From positions 56,350,221 through 56,414,220 of the forward strand of contig CM042157.1 of assembly GCA_023376005.1 (NCBI GenBank): a stretch of DNA of 64,000 nucleotides, given 5' to 3'. Origin of the DNA: Doryteuthis pealeii. Its lineage: Eukaryota > Mollusca > Cephalopoda > Myopsida > Loliginidae. The position numbers and the translations under genes are program-made. The notes below the pieces were generated by a model. It was not told where the DNA came from. It searched no databases and saw only the letters and a list, made by a program, of their open reading frames with translations. Of the stretch, positions 13,028 through 25,383 are shown piece after piece; position 1 is the first letter of the stretch; each line of letters begins with the position of its first letter.

Positions 13028-14355
13028 AATATTATCTTGAAATTTTTTTGTGCATCGAAAGAAGAAACATTTTTAAAAATCCTGATGATTTAAAAAAAAA
13101 TTCAGCTTAGGAAAATAATGAAAATTATGAACGAAAAACAACGTTTTCTTTTTTGCACCGTTAAATCAATTGAAATTTAACGTAGCCAAAAACAAGTTAT
13201 GACTACCAGCTTTATAAAAAAATTCTATGAAAAATCAATTTATGGTCCAATTTTCACGAAAATTTCCATAACTTTATTTAGGATGTAAATATGTCTGAAA
13301 TAGTTTCCTTTAAATATATTAGGAGAAATATATATATTTTTACGAGGTCTTACTCGATGTCTTCGGTTTTGTATTAATTTTTAAAATCGAAATGAAATGA
13401 AAATTTGAATATTTTTTCTAAAGAAAAACTGATAAAATAATCAATATATACTTACTTTTATTCTAATGGGTAGAAAAAGTTGGAAAAATAATTTTTTATG
13501 CTAAGAAAAACAAACAATAGTTACTGAGAAGCGTCTCGTCTCTTTGTATAAAACAAAACAAATATGTCAGTTTTGCTCTTCCGTATATTCTAAGAATCAC
13601 AACATTACTATTCAACAATAAAAATTACAATTTCTTTTAAAAATATTAATATATCGTGGATCGAACAAATTTTTAATTCACCTGAATTCTAAAATTCATA
13701 TATTTAAATATCCGTGAAAAATTCGATTTTTGACGCGGAAAAAAAAAATTTAATTTATTTCACGCAGAAAATAAAATATTCAACTACACAAAAAATTGAA
13801 AATCTCTTCAAAATTAATTTCTTTAAAAAATTTTTTTTTCTTTTTGACAATTTAATAGAATATAGTACATACCAATTACAAAAGCAAAAGAAAGTTTTCA
13901 AATCATAATATGACATTTTTTTGCACTTTTTATTTCCGATTTCATTAAACTACAGCATTGTAGGTTGTACAATTTTTGGGATATAATTATTCAGACTCGT
14001 ATCTTTATAGAAAAAAGTAAAAGTTTTCTGGCGGTTCATTTTTTTTTATCTCATAAAATAAAATATTTCCTCTAATATATTTTAGGAAAAAACTATTTCA
14101 GATATATTTACATCCAAAGGTAAATAGTTATGGAAATTTTCGTGAAATTAATTGTTATTAATTGATTTTTTCATAGAATTTTTTTAAAATCCTCTATCGT
14201 AACGTTAAATTTCAGTTGATTTGTGCAAAAATGAAAAGATTGTTTTTCAATCATAATTTTTCATATTTCCATAAGCTGAAAAATTTTTTTTTAAATCATC
14301 AGGATTTTGTTTAATGTTTCTTCTTTCGAATGCAAAATAAATTTCAAGATAATAC
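13028..14355. mobile_element. Foldback element (unit copy B)
   Basis: Same element, with arms at about 13028-13340 and 14040-14355. It lacks the 214-bp insertion seen in copy A. No coding potential is visible in the spacer; the 64-residue frame there is AT-rich and unconserved in frame between copies. Confidence 0.75.
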
Positions 14356-14429
14356 TAATTTTTCTGCAAGTTTCATTGTGTTAAATATGGGGGTGGGTAA
14401 ATTTCACAGGGTAAATTGGTGGTACCTAG

Positions 14430-14560
14430 TGATTTACTAAGCTCAACTTAAATGTGACACAAGGCCAGAAGTAATGGGCGCGGTTAGTGAGAATCGAACT
14501 CACTAACAATGGTTCGTCTGCTAATCTAGCTTACTAACAATTACACCACGTTATGTGCCC
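14430..14560 (-). mobile_element. tRNA-like SINE fragment (copy B, first)
   Basis: Same fragment as at 5016 within the second unit. Confidence 0.65.
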
Positions 14561-14920
14561 TTACATTTTTTCGTACTTTAAAACAAATCTAATGTAAATT
14601 TTCATAGATAGACGATTTTTTTCAAACATCAAATAAATTATGCGCTAATTTCAAAATTAAAATAACTCTTGTAGTACTAGAATGTTAGCACTACGTCATC
14701 GCATTTTTCTTGGTACCATCTCTTCAGACAAGTCTGCATCTGGGGAATATTTTATTAAAGCTAGTTTGTTTGTTTTCTAATATTTCATTTTTATATTTAA
14801 AAGTTTGGCGTCCAGATTCGAAAAATTAAAATCTAATTAACTTAATTAAATTTGGAACGCTAAGCTTCACGACATGCGGGCACTGACATATGATTTGAAA
14901 TTTTAAACTTCTGTATAGTT

Positions 14921-15063
14921 AGTTATTTACTAAGCTTAGCTTAGTTGTGACACAAAGCCAGAAGTATGGGGCGTCCAGTGGGAATCGAATTCATTAATAA
15001 TGGTTTGCTAATTTAACTTGCTGACTAAATGGTCAGTGACAATTATACCACGTGAGGTTCCCG
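14921..15063 (-). mobile_element. tRNA-like SINE fragment (copy B, second)
   Basis: Same fragment as at 5510 in the second unit. Confidence 0.6.
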
Positions 15064-15305
15064 GTAATTAACACCTGTTATGTGTACAATACAATATATT
15101 TTTACTTTTTATCATAATAATCGTCGTCACTTTTTATTATTTTTCTTAGTTGAAGTGTGTGTGTGTATGTGGGGGGGATACTTCATGTTGTTCACATAGC
15201 ATCTAACATTTCCTTTCCTACATTAGAAACTAGCGAACAAAGGCTGACCTTTGCGTTTGTCGGATATCATCTTATGACATAAGTTATTATTACTGCATTA
15301 GATAA

Positions 15306-15590
15306 GAAGAAAAGATTGAAGTGGTTTGGTTATATGGTACGTAAAGATAATGCCAGCTATGTCAACCATTCATACAAGAAAGACGTTACTAATAAATAAA
15401 TAATAAAAATAAACACACCAAAGTGATGGTGTAATCTGATAAGTGAAGACACAAAACTATCTCTGCTGTGAAAAGTGGAAAGACTGGCAAAAGACAAGAA
15501 AAAATGGAGGTCTTGTATGGACAGATATGTGCAAGGAACTCTTGTACATTTGTGATGATTATGATGGGGAAAAAAAAAAAAGAAATTTAT
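15306..15590 (+). pseudogene. LINE 3'-end fragment (RLKWFGYMVR type)
   Basis: Translation gives KKRLKWFGYMVRKDNAS, the conserved C-terminal R-L-x-W-F-G-H motif of many non-LTR elements. Later, in another frame, comes KDKKKWRSCMDRYVQGTL, the usual D-R-x-x-W-R segment. Stops and frameshifts separate the two. It ends near TGATGATTATGATGGGG and an A tract, consistent with a LINE 3' end. Confidence 0.65.
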
Positions 15591-15629
15591 ATATATAAGT
15601 TACAGTAGTGTGGACATGAAGCCAACAGT

Positions 15630-15708
15630 GCTTGGTTACTGACAGTTTTTCGCCTATGTGATTTTAGTTTGAGAAATCATATAGGTGAGAAACTGTCAGT
15701 AACTAAGC
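15630..15708. repeat. 35-bp-stem hairpin
   Basis: The arms 15630-15664 and 15674-15708 are reverse complements with about four mismatches and a 9-nt loop. Shared core: ACTGTCAGTAAC. It is present only in the segment between copies B and C. It is probably a MITE-like remnant. Confidence 0.8.
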
Positions 15709-15816
15709 GCCATTAATTTCCCGTTCAGGCTAACCTAATTTAGATATAAATGTTCTATCAATGCTATTGAGCACTATTTACTTATAAATATAGAACTCTA
15801 TATTATCAAAATTAAT

Positions 15817-15847
<31 letters not shown>

Positions 15848-16376
15848 CTTAGTAAAGAAAATGCTTAAATACTAGTCATTAACAGTTATAAATTTATTTC
15901 CACTAATATCAATTGGCTTCATCAGACAGCTTTTTCACAATCAGCTTAATCACTGTTTTTAAATATTTTAGGTTAGATTTTTTATTAACTTTATTTGTAT
16001 AAACAAATTAGTAGAAATAATCTTCCTATTAAATGCTAATTATTATTAATCTTTTTATCATTAAAGCCTCATCACTTGGTATGCCATTATAACTGATGAA
16101 AAAGAGTGCAGACAGGTAAAGGATGTTAAATAATGAATGTTAATGTATCTATTTAGAGAATGGTATAGACAAACTAACCATGAGAAATTAACTATTTTTA
16201 AAGTTCTGTTTTAAATAAACCAGGTTTTTAAGTGCAGGTTGTAATTTCAATCTACAAGCCTCTTGGGCTATGGATCTTAAAACATGATTAATGAATGAAA
16301 TACCATTTATATTAATTTAATATGAAACTTTTAGTAACAAATGTAATTTTCTATCTCTTCCCTAGTCATTCCTTTT

Positions 16377-16665
16377 AGGAGGCACCCATGATGTAATGGT
16401 TATCATTGTAGGAAATAGACATGGCGACACAAATTCAAATCCTGAACAAGGCTGTTTGCATTTCACAGTGCTAATACCCTAGGGAAAGGTATACATTCAT
16501 CTATTCTTCCTCCAGCTATGGGTAGATAATAGGGCAGACTGGGCTCTTTAACTTTGGATGACAACTAGTTGAGAAGAAAAATTGTGAATTCAAACCTGTT
16601 AAACTGCTTAAAAATTGACTTTGTGTCATACCTTGCACTAGTGTAGAGGATTGCTAAATAAATAC
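16377..16665 (+). mobile_element. tRNA-derived SINE, family 2
   Basis: The head GATGTAATGGTTATC and B-box-like AATTCAAATCCTG are followed by the family body (CACAGTGCTAATACCCTAGG, CAGCTATGGGTAGATA, GGGCAGACTGGGCTCTTTAA). The 3' end is TTGTGTCATACCTTGCAC. Full-length, plus orientation. Confidence 0.85.
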
Positions 16666-17257
16666 TTATTCCTTTTATTCTCATAATTGGACAACCTGTA
16701 TTTAGCAGTTGACTAAAAAAAGAGTTATCTTGGATAATCGGTAGTGTGCTTCAGTATGCCCTCCAGCCATAGACCCAATTTGTCAAGGAAAGGGAATTTT
16801 TATATAAGATACATTAGAGTAGATGTATAATTGCTATGCCTATGTTTATAAACTGGAAATTTCCAGTTATTAAATGATATATTTGCAACAAAAAGAAATG
16901 AGAGAGAGAATGCAGTAAAACTTAAATTAAAAGAAAAGATATGATTTTTGTTCAGTTTATAATACAATACATAGAGTGTGTCTCATTCAAATAACATTTT
17001 ATCTTATTTATAAATACAATGAAATAATGTTACATTACTATAAAACCGGTTTGTCCACATGATTGCATGATGACATTTTTTTAAAAATCTGACAAACTAC
17101 AATCAAATAAATAGATAGGCATAAATAAAATAGATCTCTTCTTTAATAACCAAACCCAAAACAAGGTGTATATTCACTATTCAATTTTTTTTTTAAAGAT
17201 TTAAAAGAAAATGCATTATACTGAATTCAGTACAATGATTACCATATATAGTCACAT

Positions 17258-17494
17258 ATCATGCAACTTTCAGAGACCTAAATTTTAGCCTAATATTAGG
17301 GGGTGTTGCACCATATGCAAGATACAAACTTTGTGTGTGTAAATAGTTGACCAAGGCTAGGACTAGGCTAAGTAATAAATAATAGTACATATATAATTTT
17401 TACATCCTGCAACTTTCAGAGACCTAAATTTTAACCTAATATTAGGGGGTGTTGCACCATATGCGAGATAGCCAACTATTTACACACACAAAGT
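17258..17494. repeat. Duplicated 65-bp block with inverted flanks
   Basis: The block ATTAGGGGGTGTTGCACCAT with its surroundings occurs at about 17258-17326 and again at about 17401-17471. The 23 bp after the first copy (17327-17349) is the exact reverse complement of 17472-17494. This suggests a DNA-transposon end or a recombination product. I do not recognise the family. Confidence 0.65.
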
Positions 17495-17539
17495 TGGCTA
17501 AGTACACTTTTCAACTGCAAAAGGTCTTAGCCTCACCCT

Positions 17540-17850
17540 GCTGTTGTCCCACACTCATACTGTGAGCTTCCCAAAAGCTGGGGCTTTTTTGATGTGGCTA
17601 CTGTGTTCAGCATCAAGTGACAAGTTGTCGGTGATGGCGTAGGTGAAGGTGTTTACGGGTTCCAGAGTGTAGTGGTTGATGGAGATGGATAGGGAATTTT
17701 CAGTTCCCTGTCCCATCATCTTGGTTTTGTTTAGACTAATGATCAGTCTGAAGTCCTGACGGGCTCGGGTGAATTGATCCATCAGTGTTTGCAGGTGCTC
17801 CTGAGAATGTGCTACCACTGCTGCATCATCAGCAATCATCATGTCCTGAA
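17540..17850 (-). pseudogene. LINE reverse-transcriptase palm/thumb fragment
   Basis: The minus strand gives MMIADDAAVVAHSQEHLQTL, then QDFRLIISLNKTKMMGQ, then an FTYA-type segment and SLDAE. This is the palm (A/F-x-D-D) to thumb order of RTE-like or related non-LTR reverse transcriptases found in many marine animals. About 95 residues remain open and both ends are missing. The frame crosses 17771, the left edge of copy C, without a break. That is the reason for treating the 17770/17771 boundary as ancestral. Confidence 0.85.
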
Positions 17851-18049
17851 TGACAAAAATAGCTTAACCTTTGTTTTGGCTTTCTAAATTATCCAAGATG
17901 AAATGCAAAAATGTAAATTCTGATTATCTGGTGTTGCTTATCTGCTGAATTTTTATTTTACCCATTTTAAATGGAATCGTTCCAAAAGCTGTGATTTTTT
18001 TTTTTTTTTTTTTTTTTTTGGATGTTATATGATTGAAATTTATACATAT

Positions 18050-18365
18050 TTTTACTATATTCTATCTTTATTAGATGTGGTATTATTGCAATTTATTCAA
18101 AAATGATTACCCTATATTTCAAAATCTTCATTGGATGTGTTATTACTAACATTTAAAGAAATTCATATTTTTCAAAACTTCATTAATTTAAATTGAAAGC
18201 CAAAAGTATATTCCCTATATTTAAAATCTATATTGGATGTGGTATGTTTGGAATTTATAAAAAAATATTTTTTACATTTGAAAATCTTCATTGGATGTTT
18301 ATTTTATTTTTTATTTTTGAATACATATGTTTTTATTGGATGTGGTGTTACTAAATATGAAAAAA
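18050..18365. repeat. Degenerate ~70-80-bp tandem motif (leader of copy C)
   Basis: Same array as at 8660-8990, with TTCATTGGATGT recurring. Confidence 0.5.
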
Positions 18366-19557
18366 ACAAACATTTTCCTTACATTTACTTATATCATCAT
18401 TGGTTGGGCTAGATTTAAAGAAATAAAGGTCACAAAATATATGATGGGTTTTCTTCTCAAACTTTGTGAAATTTAGGTGGAAATGGTGAGCAACTGAATC
18501 ACAGTTGCATCAAAGAATACAAAAAAAAAAACTGCCTTCAAAACAGGAGAAACAGAACTCAAGAGAGTAGAAATACTGTTTGGGGAATATTTTTAATATT
18601 GGCAATACCATGTAATTTACAAGTAATTCCACGTCAAATCATTCAGATAAAAGAAAAGTTGTCACCTATAACCTTCAATTTTTCTGACATTTTGTCCAGG
18701 TGCTGATTGTTAAAGTTAGAACATCCCCAAAATTTCAGGTTCTAATCCCAAAAATTGACTGAGTTATACAGATTTTTAGCTCTCCAAAATGCATAAAATT
18801 TGTAATCTGTTTTTGTCTGTAAAATGAGTTCTAGAGCTTCCTCATTCCTAAAAATTGGTTTATAAAAGATTTTTGGTCCGAGAAATCCAAAAATGCTATA
18901 AAAAAAGTCTTAAAGCTAATCAATTTTAAATTATCAATGATTTCTGATTTTTTCATAGAAAGATCAATAGGTGGGAATATCCTGATGTGGCGCTGTATCA
19001 ATGACAATTTTTTTTTTAATTATTATTTTACATATATTGAACATTATTTGTACCAAAAAGATAGTTTGGTTTTGGTTTTAAAAACAATATTTTTCTTTGA
19101 ATTAATGAAAAAAAAAGAAAAAAAGAGAAGAATTTTTTCTGATTCAATTGGCCTATTTTTATTCACTTAAAAATTTAATGTTTTCAGAGATAAAGCTCCA
19201 TTTAATCTATCCAAAAATGTAAGTTTAAAAATGTACAATTTTGAACAACATATTTTCTAAAGTGTATATTTAAAAAATTATTACTAACGATAGTTCTTTT
19301 CCTTTATGGAAGACTAAAGAGACATAAGTTTTTTTTTTTTTTTCAAAATATCCGAATTTTTTAACTGATGTTTGAACCAACTGTTCAGATGGCATATTCT
19401 TGTTGTGTTCTTATTTTTCTTTTCGCTACGCCATGTAACTTTTTGTAGAAACCTTTCACGCATCTTCCCTAACTTTTCAAAATCGTAAATTATTATTTAT
19501 TGCTATATTTTGAAAAAAAAAGGGGTAAACTCAAACTTTAATTACGTCTCTTTTTGT

Positions 19558-19815
19558 CCAGGTTTAGCTCAGTTGGTAAAGCACCTGCCTCGGAAGGTTC
19601 CAGGTTTGATACTAGTACCCGTCAACTAAGCACCAGAGTAGCACAGATTGAGTAATCTGATATGTGCAGTAAAGTGGGGAGCTGATGGTAGGTGTGGCGC
19701 TCCAACTCAGAAAAACAAAAAAACAATCTCCCTTGTCTAGCGCTAGCAAAAAGTGATAGATGCCTTCACTGTCCGGCTGATACCGACAAAAAGGCAGCTC
19801 CGCCAACATTAATTA
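19558..19815 (+). mobile_element. tRNA-derived SINE, family 1 (unit copy C)
   Basis: Same insertion as at 492 and 10169, in the third unit, with the same head, body and following poly-T tract. A reading frame on the opposite strand through it is coincidental. Confidence 0.85.
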
Positions 19816-19846
19816 ATTTAACATCCAGATAGGAGTAAGTTTCAGT

Positions 19847-19882
<36 letters not shown>

Positions 19883-20317
19883 GAACAGTTTTTACTGAAC
19901 AGTGCCAAAGTTACAATTAACTTGAAAAGAAAATGTATGAAGTGGACATAAAGTGGGTGTTTAGTTATTCATATAATTGGACACTCACTTTATATTCTGA
20001 TGCTTGACTATCTACAATATAAATTTAATGTAAACTGTACCCTGATTTTATGTCCGTTCTACATGCTACTGATAATATATTATTGAATATATGGTCACAT
20101 CACTTGGTCGCACTTATTTTTCCTAAAATCTTCACGGAAAAAAAGAAAATCATTTAAGCATCTAATATCGATGGTGGGGATTTAAAAGAAATTATAAATA
20201 CCGCATTTTTAGTTTAATAAAAATCGAAATTGAACTTTTTTAATCATCTTGTTTTAAAATAATTCATGTTAAAGTTTTTTCTTTGTTTTTCACTTTATTT
20301 TCTATTTATTCTTTATG

Positions 20318-20353
<36 letters not shown>

Positions 20354-20894
20354 TTGGTATCATAAAATTTTGTATTTCTCTCTCTCTCTCTCTCTCTCAA
20401 ATACTTTATTTACCTCGAAAAATCTTTTCTTTTACACGTACACATTGTGGAAACTTTTTATTCAGTCTCAAAATATAGCAGTTAAAAAAACGTTTGTTAT
20501 GAATAATAAATTAAAAAACAGAAAAAAGAAATTCCCGTATCTTTTATTTTTAGTTACCACAGACAAATGGTTCATTTCTTAGTATACTACTGTTTTTACT
20601 ATTACTAAATTCCTAAGTAAATGATACATACGAAAACAAAACAAAAGCCTAACCTTGCACTTTGTCATTTTTACTTTTTCAGCAATTTTCATCCCCCACT
20701 AAGATTCGCATAAATTTTGTCTGAAAATATTTTTTCTCATGGCTACTACGTTAGAAAATTACTTTTTCTTTTTCTATTCTTTAGAAAATAACTAACTTTA
20801 AAGCCGAGTGGGATGGCTATAAAGTAGGGGTTCAGTTACAATATATTTACATACATTCGACGAACACTGTTCAAGTATGTATTATAAATATTGA

Positions 20895-20964
20895 CATCGA
20901 ACATCAAAGTGTCATAAAAGCTTTATTAAGCACAGTCTGCTTTTATGACACTTGATGTTCGATG
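20895..20964. repeat. 26-bp hairpin (unit copy C)
   Basis: Same hairpin, with arms 20895-20921 and 20939-20964, identical to copy A. Confidence 0.8.
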
Positions 20965-22424
20965 CAAAGGCTGTCTTTGTCCATTAAGGCCCAAAATTAA
21001 GAATCGGCCAGAACTCGACAACTTCTTAGTAGTTGGGGAGAGAAAGACTAAAGAAATATGAGCGATGACCGAATTGTAGCTAGAAGTAATTTGAGGACTT
21101 TACTGTTCAGTAAAAAAAGAAAAGAAAATCGGTTTAACTCTGATATCTAGCACAACAGTAACGTCAAAACATTAGTCATTTCAAGAGTACTTATCTAAAG
21201 ATAAGGTCCCAAGTGGAATTTAATATAAATGCGTGTGCTGATGTTACAAGAAAACGTTATCCAAGTCTAAAAATTAAAATTAACTAAAAGTTTATAACAA
21301 ATTTAATTCCATTATTGAAATATTCGTAAATCAAATCACGTTCTTGGTCACACGATGACAAACAGTGGTTGTCGTACCGTACTACACAAACTTAGTTTTG
21401 AGAGAATATAAAAAACATTCAATGTTACTGTTCGAAATTCATCATCAGTAACAAAAATAATATTAAGATCGGCTAGAATAGAGAGTCTTGGAGACCTGAC
21501 AAGACTTCCTGTCATTCAGCTTCCAACGAAAGATCAAGCGGATATGAAAAACTGTCAGGGGTGGGTAAAAAAAAAATATTATTATTATTGTCGAAGATGA
21601 ACATGATGATGCTTGCTTATACAGAATAGCCCACCCAACAAAATTTGTTTTATTCAAATTTACACAAAATATAACACTTTACATTCATTGTCTGTCCACG
21701 TCCAGATATAAGTAAATTTGATACATCTGTTTGATCTTTTGCTGGAAGAGTTAAGTCTCAAATTTACGACTTCGACGCGCTACTATTATGCCACCTGTCA
21801 TATTGATTTAGTCTTTTCATTACGCAATCACCAAGGTGTTGAATTATGGTCGATTGCCGATTTGTAATTTGGTGATTAAACTAATTGAATGAACTAAGAA
21901 GAATGTAGCAAATGACTAAAACCTACTTTTATCTGTCTAGATTGCTGAATATAAAAATATTTCATTTTTATATAGTGATTATAAAAATATATAAAATATT
22001 TCATTTTTATATAGTGATTTTAAATTTATATGTTTCACCAAAGTGATCAGTTTAGTTAGGCCATCTTGAATAAGACGGAAATAAATATTTCCGAACTTTG
22101 TTTATCAAAAATCTCGTTAAAAAAATTAACGATCATACAGGGTTGTTACAAAGAAAAACAGTTAATTCAAAGATCAAATTATCCGATTAGGAAAAATTAC
22201 ATCATTATCTTAAAAAATAAATAAACCTATCCGTATTACATGCGAAAGGGTAATTTTCAGGCCGCAATTTAGACAGAAAAATTACATATTATTTCCCTTT
22301 TACGATTATACATCTAAATGTATAGCTGGCTGTATTGGACATACTTTTTTGTGTGTGTGCATATTTAATAACCGATTATTGGTTTTCAACGATTTTTAAA
22401 ATATTCTTTTTTTTTTTTTATCTT

Positions 22425-23765
22425 GAAATATTATCTTGAAATTTTTTTGTGCATCCGAAAGAAGAAACATTTTTAAAAATCCTGATGATTTAAAAAAAAA
22501 TTCAGCTTAGGAAAATAATGAAAATTATGAACGAAAAACAACGTTTTCTTTTTTGCACCGTTAAATCAATTGAAATTTAACGTAGCCAAAAACAAGTTAT
22601 GACTACCAGCTTTATAAAAAAATTCTATGAAAAATCAATTTATGGTCCAATTTTCACGAAAATTTCCATAACTTTACTTTAGGATGTAAATATGTCTGAA
22701 ATAGTTTTTCCTAAAATATATTAGGAGAAATATATATATTTTTACGAGGTCTTACTCGATGTCTTCGGTTTTGGTATTAATTTTTAAAATCGAAAATGAA
22801 ATGAAAATTTGAATATTTTTTCTAAGAGAAAAACTGATAAAATAATCAATATATACTTACTTTTTATTCTAATGGGTAGAAAAAGTTGAAAAATAATTTT
22901 TTATGCTAAGAAAAACAAACAATAGTTACTGAGAAGCGTCTCGTCTCTTTGTATAAAAACAAAACAAATATGTCAGTTTTGCTCTTCCGTATATTCTAAG
23001 AATCACACATTACTATTCAACAATAAAAATTACAAATTCTTTTAAAAATATTAATATATCGTGGATCGAACAAATTTTTAATTCACCTGAATTCTAAAAT
23101 TCATATATTTAAATATCCGTGAAAAATTCGATTTTTTGACGCGGAAAAAAAAATTTAATTTATTTCACGCAGAAAATAAAAATATTCAACTACACAAAAA
23201 ATTGAAAATCTCTTCAAAATTAATTTCTTAAAAAAATTTTTTTTTTCTTTTTGACAATTTAATAGAATATAGTACATACCAATTACAAAAGCAAAGAAAA
23301 GTTTTCAAATCATAATATGACATTTTTTTGCACTTTTTATTTCCGATTTCATTAAACTACAGCATTGTAGGTTGTACAATTTTTGGGATATAATTATTCA
23401 GACTCGTATCTTTATAGAAAAAAGTAAAAAAGTTTTCTGGCGGTTCATTTTTTTTTATCTCATAAAATAAAATATTTCCTCTAATATATTTTAGGAAAAA
23501 ACTATTTCAGATATATTTACATCCAAAGGTAAATAGTTATGGAAATTTTCGTGAAATTAATTGTTATTAATTGATTTTTTCATAGAATTTTTTTAAAATC
23601 CTCTTATCGTAACGTTAAATTTCAGTTGATTTGTGCAAAAATGAAAAGATTGTTTTTCAATCATAATTTTCATTATTTCCATAAGCTGAAAAATTTTTTT
23701 TTTAAATCATCAGGATTTTGTTTAATGTTTCTTCTTTCGAATGCAAAATAAATTTCAAGATAATA
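22425..23765. mobile_element. Foldback element (unit copy C)
   Basis: Same element, with arms at about 22425-22735 and 23455-23765, and no 214-bp insertion. It is the best copy for defining the consensus. Confidence 0.75.
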
Positions 23766-23841
23766 CTAATTTTTCTGCAAGTTTCATTGTGTTAAATATG
23801 GGGGTGGGTAAATTTCACAGGGTAAATTGGTGGTACCTAGT

Positions 23842-23972
23842 GATTTACTAAGCTCAACTTAAATGTGACACAAGGCCAGAAGTAATGGGCGCGGTTAGTG
23901 AGAATCGAACTCACTAACAATGGTCTGGTCTGCTAATCTAGCTTACTAACAATTACACCACGTTATGTGCCC
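23842..23972 (-). mobile_element. tRNA-like SINE fragment (copy C, first)
   Basis: Same fragment as at 5016 within the third unit. Confidence 0.65.
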
Positions 23973-24330
23973 TTACATTTTTTCGTACTTTAAAACAAAT
24001 CTAATGTAAATTTTCATAGATAGACGATTTTGTTCAAACATCAAATAAATTATGCGCTAATTTCAAAATTAAAATAACTCTTGTAGTACTAGAATGTTAG
24101 CACTACGTCATCGCATTTTTCTTGGTACCATCTCTTCAGACAAGTCTGCATCTGGGGATTATTTTATTAAAGCTAGTTTGTTTGTTTTCTAATATTTCAT
24201 TTTTATATTTAAAAGTTTGGCGTCCAGATTCGAAAAATTAAAATCTAATTAACTTAATTAAATTTGGAACGCTAAGCTTCACGACATGCGGGCACTGACA
24301 TATGATTTGAAATTTTAAACTTCTGTATAG

Positions 24331-24476
24331 TTAGTTATTTACTAAGCTTAGCTTAGTTGTGACACAAAGCCAGAAGTATGGGGCGTCCAGTGGGAATCGA
24401 ATTCATTAATAATGGTTTGCTAATTTAACTTGCTGACTAAATGGTCAGTGACAATTATACCACGTGAGGTTCCCGG
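24331..24476 (-). mobile_element. tRNA-like SINE fragment (copy C, second)
   Basis: Same fragment as at 5510 in the third unit. Confidence 0.6.
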
Positions 24477-25325
24477 TAATTAACACCTGTTATGTGTACA
24501 ATACAATATATTTTTACTTTTTATCATAATAATCGTCGTCACTTTTTATTTTTATTTTTCTTAGTTGAAGTGTGTGTGTATGTGGGGGATACTTCATGTT
24601 GTTCACATAGCATCTAACATTTCCTTTCCTACATTAGAACATAGCGAACAAGGCTGACCTTTGCGTTTGTCGGATATCATCTTATGACATAAGTTATTAT
24701 TACTGCATTAGATAAATACTTTAAAAGGCAACCTTTTGACACTGACTAAACACTAAACGTAATTGTTCTTCCGGTTTTTGTTCTTTTTTTTTTATTATCA
24801 AGTAAATAAATGGAATTGAAAGAAAACAAGCACTTTTACCCAGAAGCTGAAAGGAGTGAAAATAAACTCAAAACTTTTTCCAATAAATAATCAATGAATG
24901 GACATCTTTTTTTACAAAAAAAAAGTCATAACGTGTGTACAGTTCTGTACAAAACACATACATATACAACGAGTGTAGCATAAATTAATTAATTAGTTTA
25001 GTTAATTAAATTTGATAAACTCGGTTCCAGGTTGGAATGACAAAATAATATTTCCAGGAAAAAATACAAAAAAAATTCCAAGATTCTGGTTTTTACTAAA
25101 AGTAGCAGAAATTAAATTGGTTTGCGGGGAAATGAGATTTCCAAGGGTTATTTATTTTGATATGTAATAAATTTACTAAAATCCCAAGTCACAACCTTGT
25201 TGAACATTTTTATTTTTTCCGAAACCAATGATTACATAAATGATATCTCCATCCATTCCAATGTCCATCTTTCTTCATCTTTTTGTTAGTTTAAAAGGCG
25301 ACATTTTTCCGAAAAAAAATAAATA

Positions 25326-25383
25326 GCGTGGTGCAAGCTGGATTAGCAAACAACTGTGAGTTCGATTCTCACCGGGAATCCCA
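25326..25383 (+). mobile_element. Short tRNA-like SINE fragment (copy C, third)
   Basis: Same fragment as at 6501 in the third unit. Confidence 0.5.

Larger units (their letters stand above)
8393..15305 (+). repeat. Tandem 9.4-kb unit, copy B (3' end missing)
   Basis: This copy starts inside a LINE fragment (GAATTGATCC, matching 17771 onward) and follows the unit until GATAA at 15301-15305. There it leaves the unit. Copies A and C continue with a further 2.46-2.50 kb tail, which B lacks. B shows more small indels than A or C (for example CTTAGTTGAG at about 11994 where the others have CTTAGTTTTGAG). That suggests either faster decay or poorer consensus sequence. Confidence 0.95.
15306..17770 (+). 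other. 2.47-kb segment replacing the unit tail in copy B
   Basis: Unrelated sequence follows copy B where A and C continue with the unit tail. It holds a LINE 3' fragment, a 35-bp-stem hairpin, an AT array at about 15819-15846, one SINE, a duplicated 65-bp block with inverted flanks, and part of a LINE palm domain that runs on into copy C. Between 15847 and 16370, and between 16670 and 17250, I see only AT-rich DNA. Confidence 0.85.
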
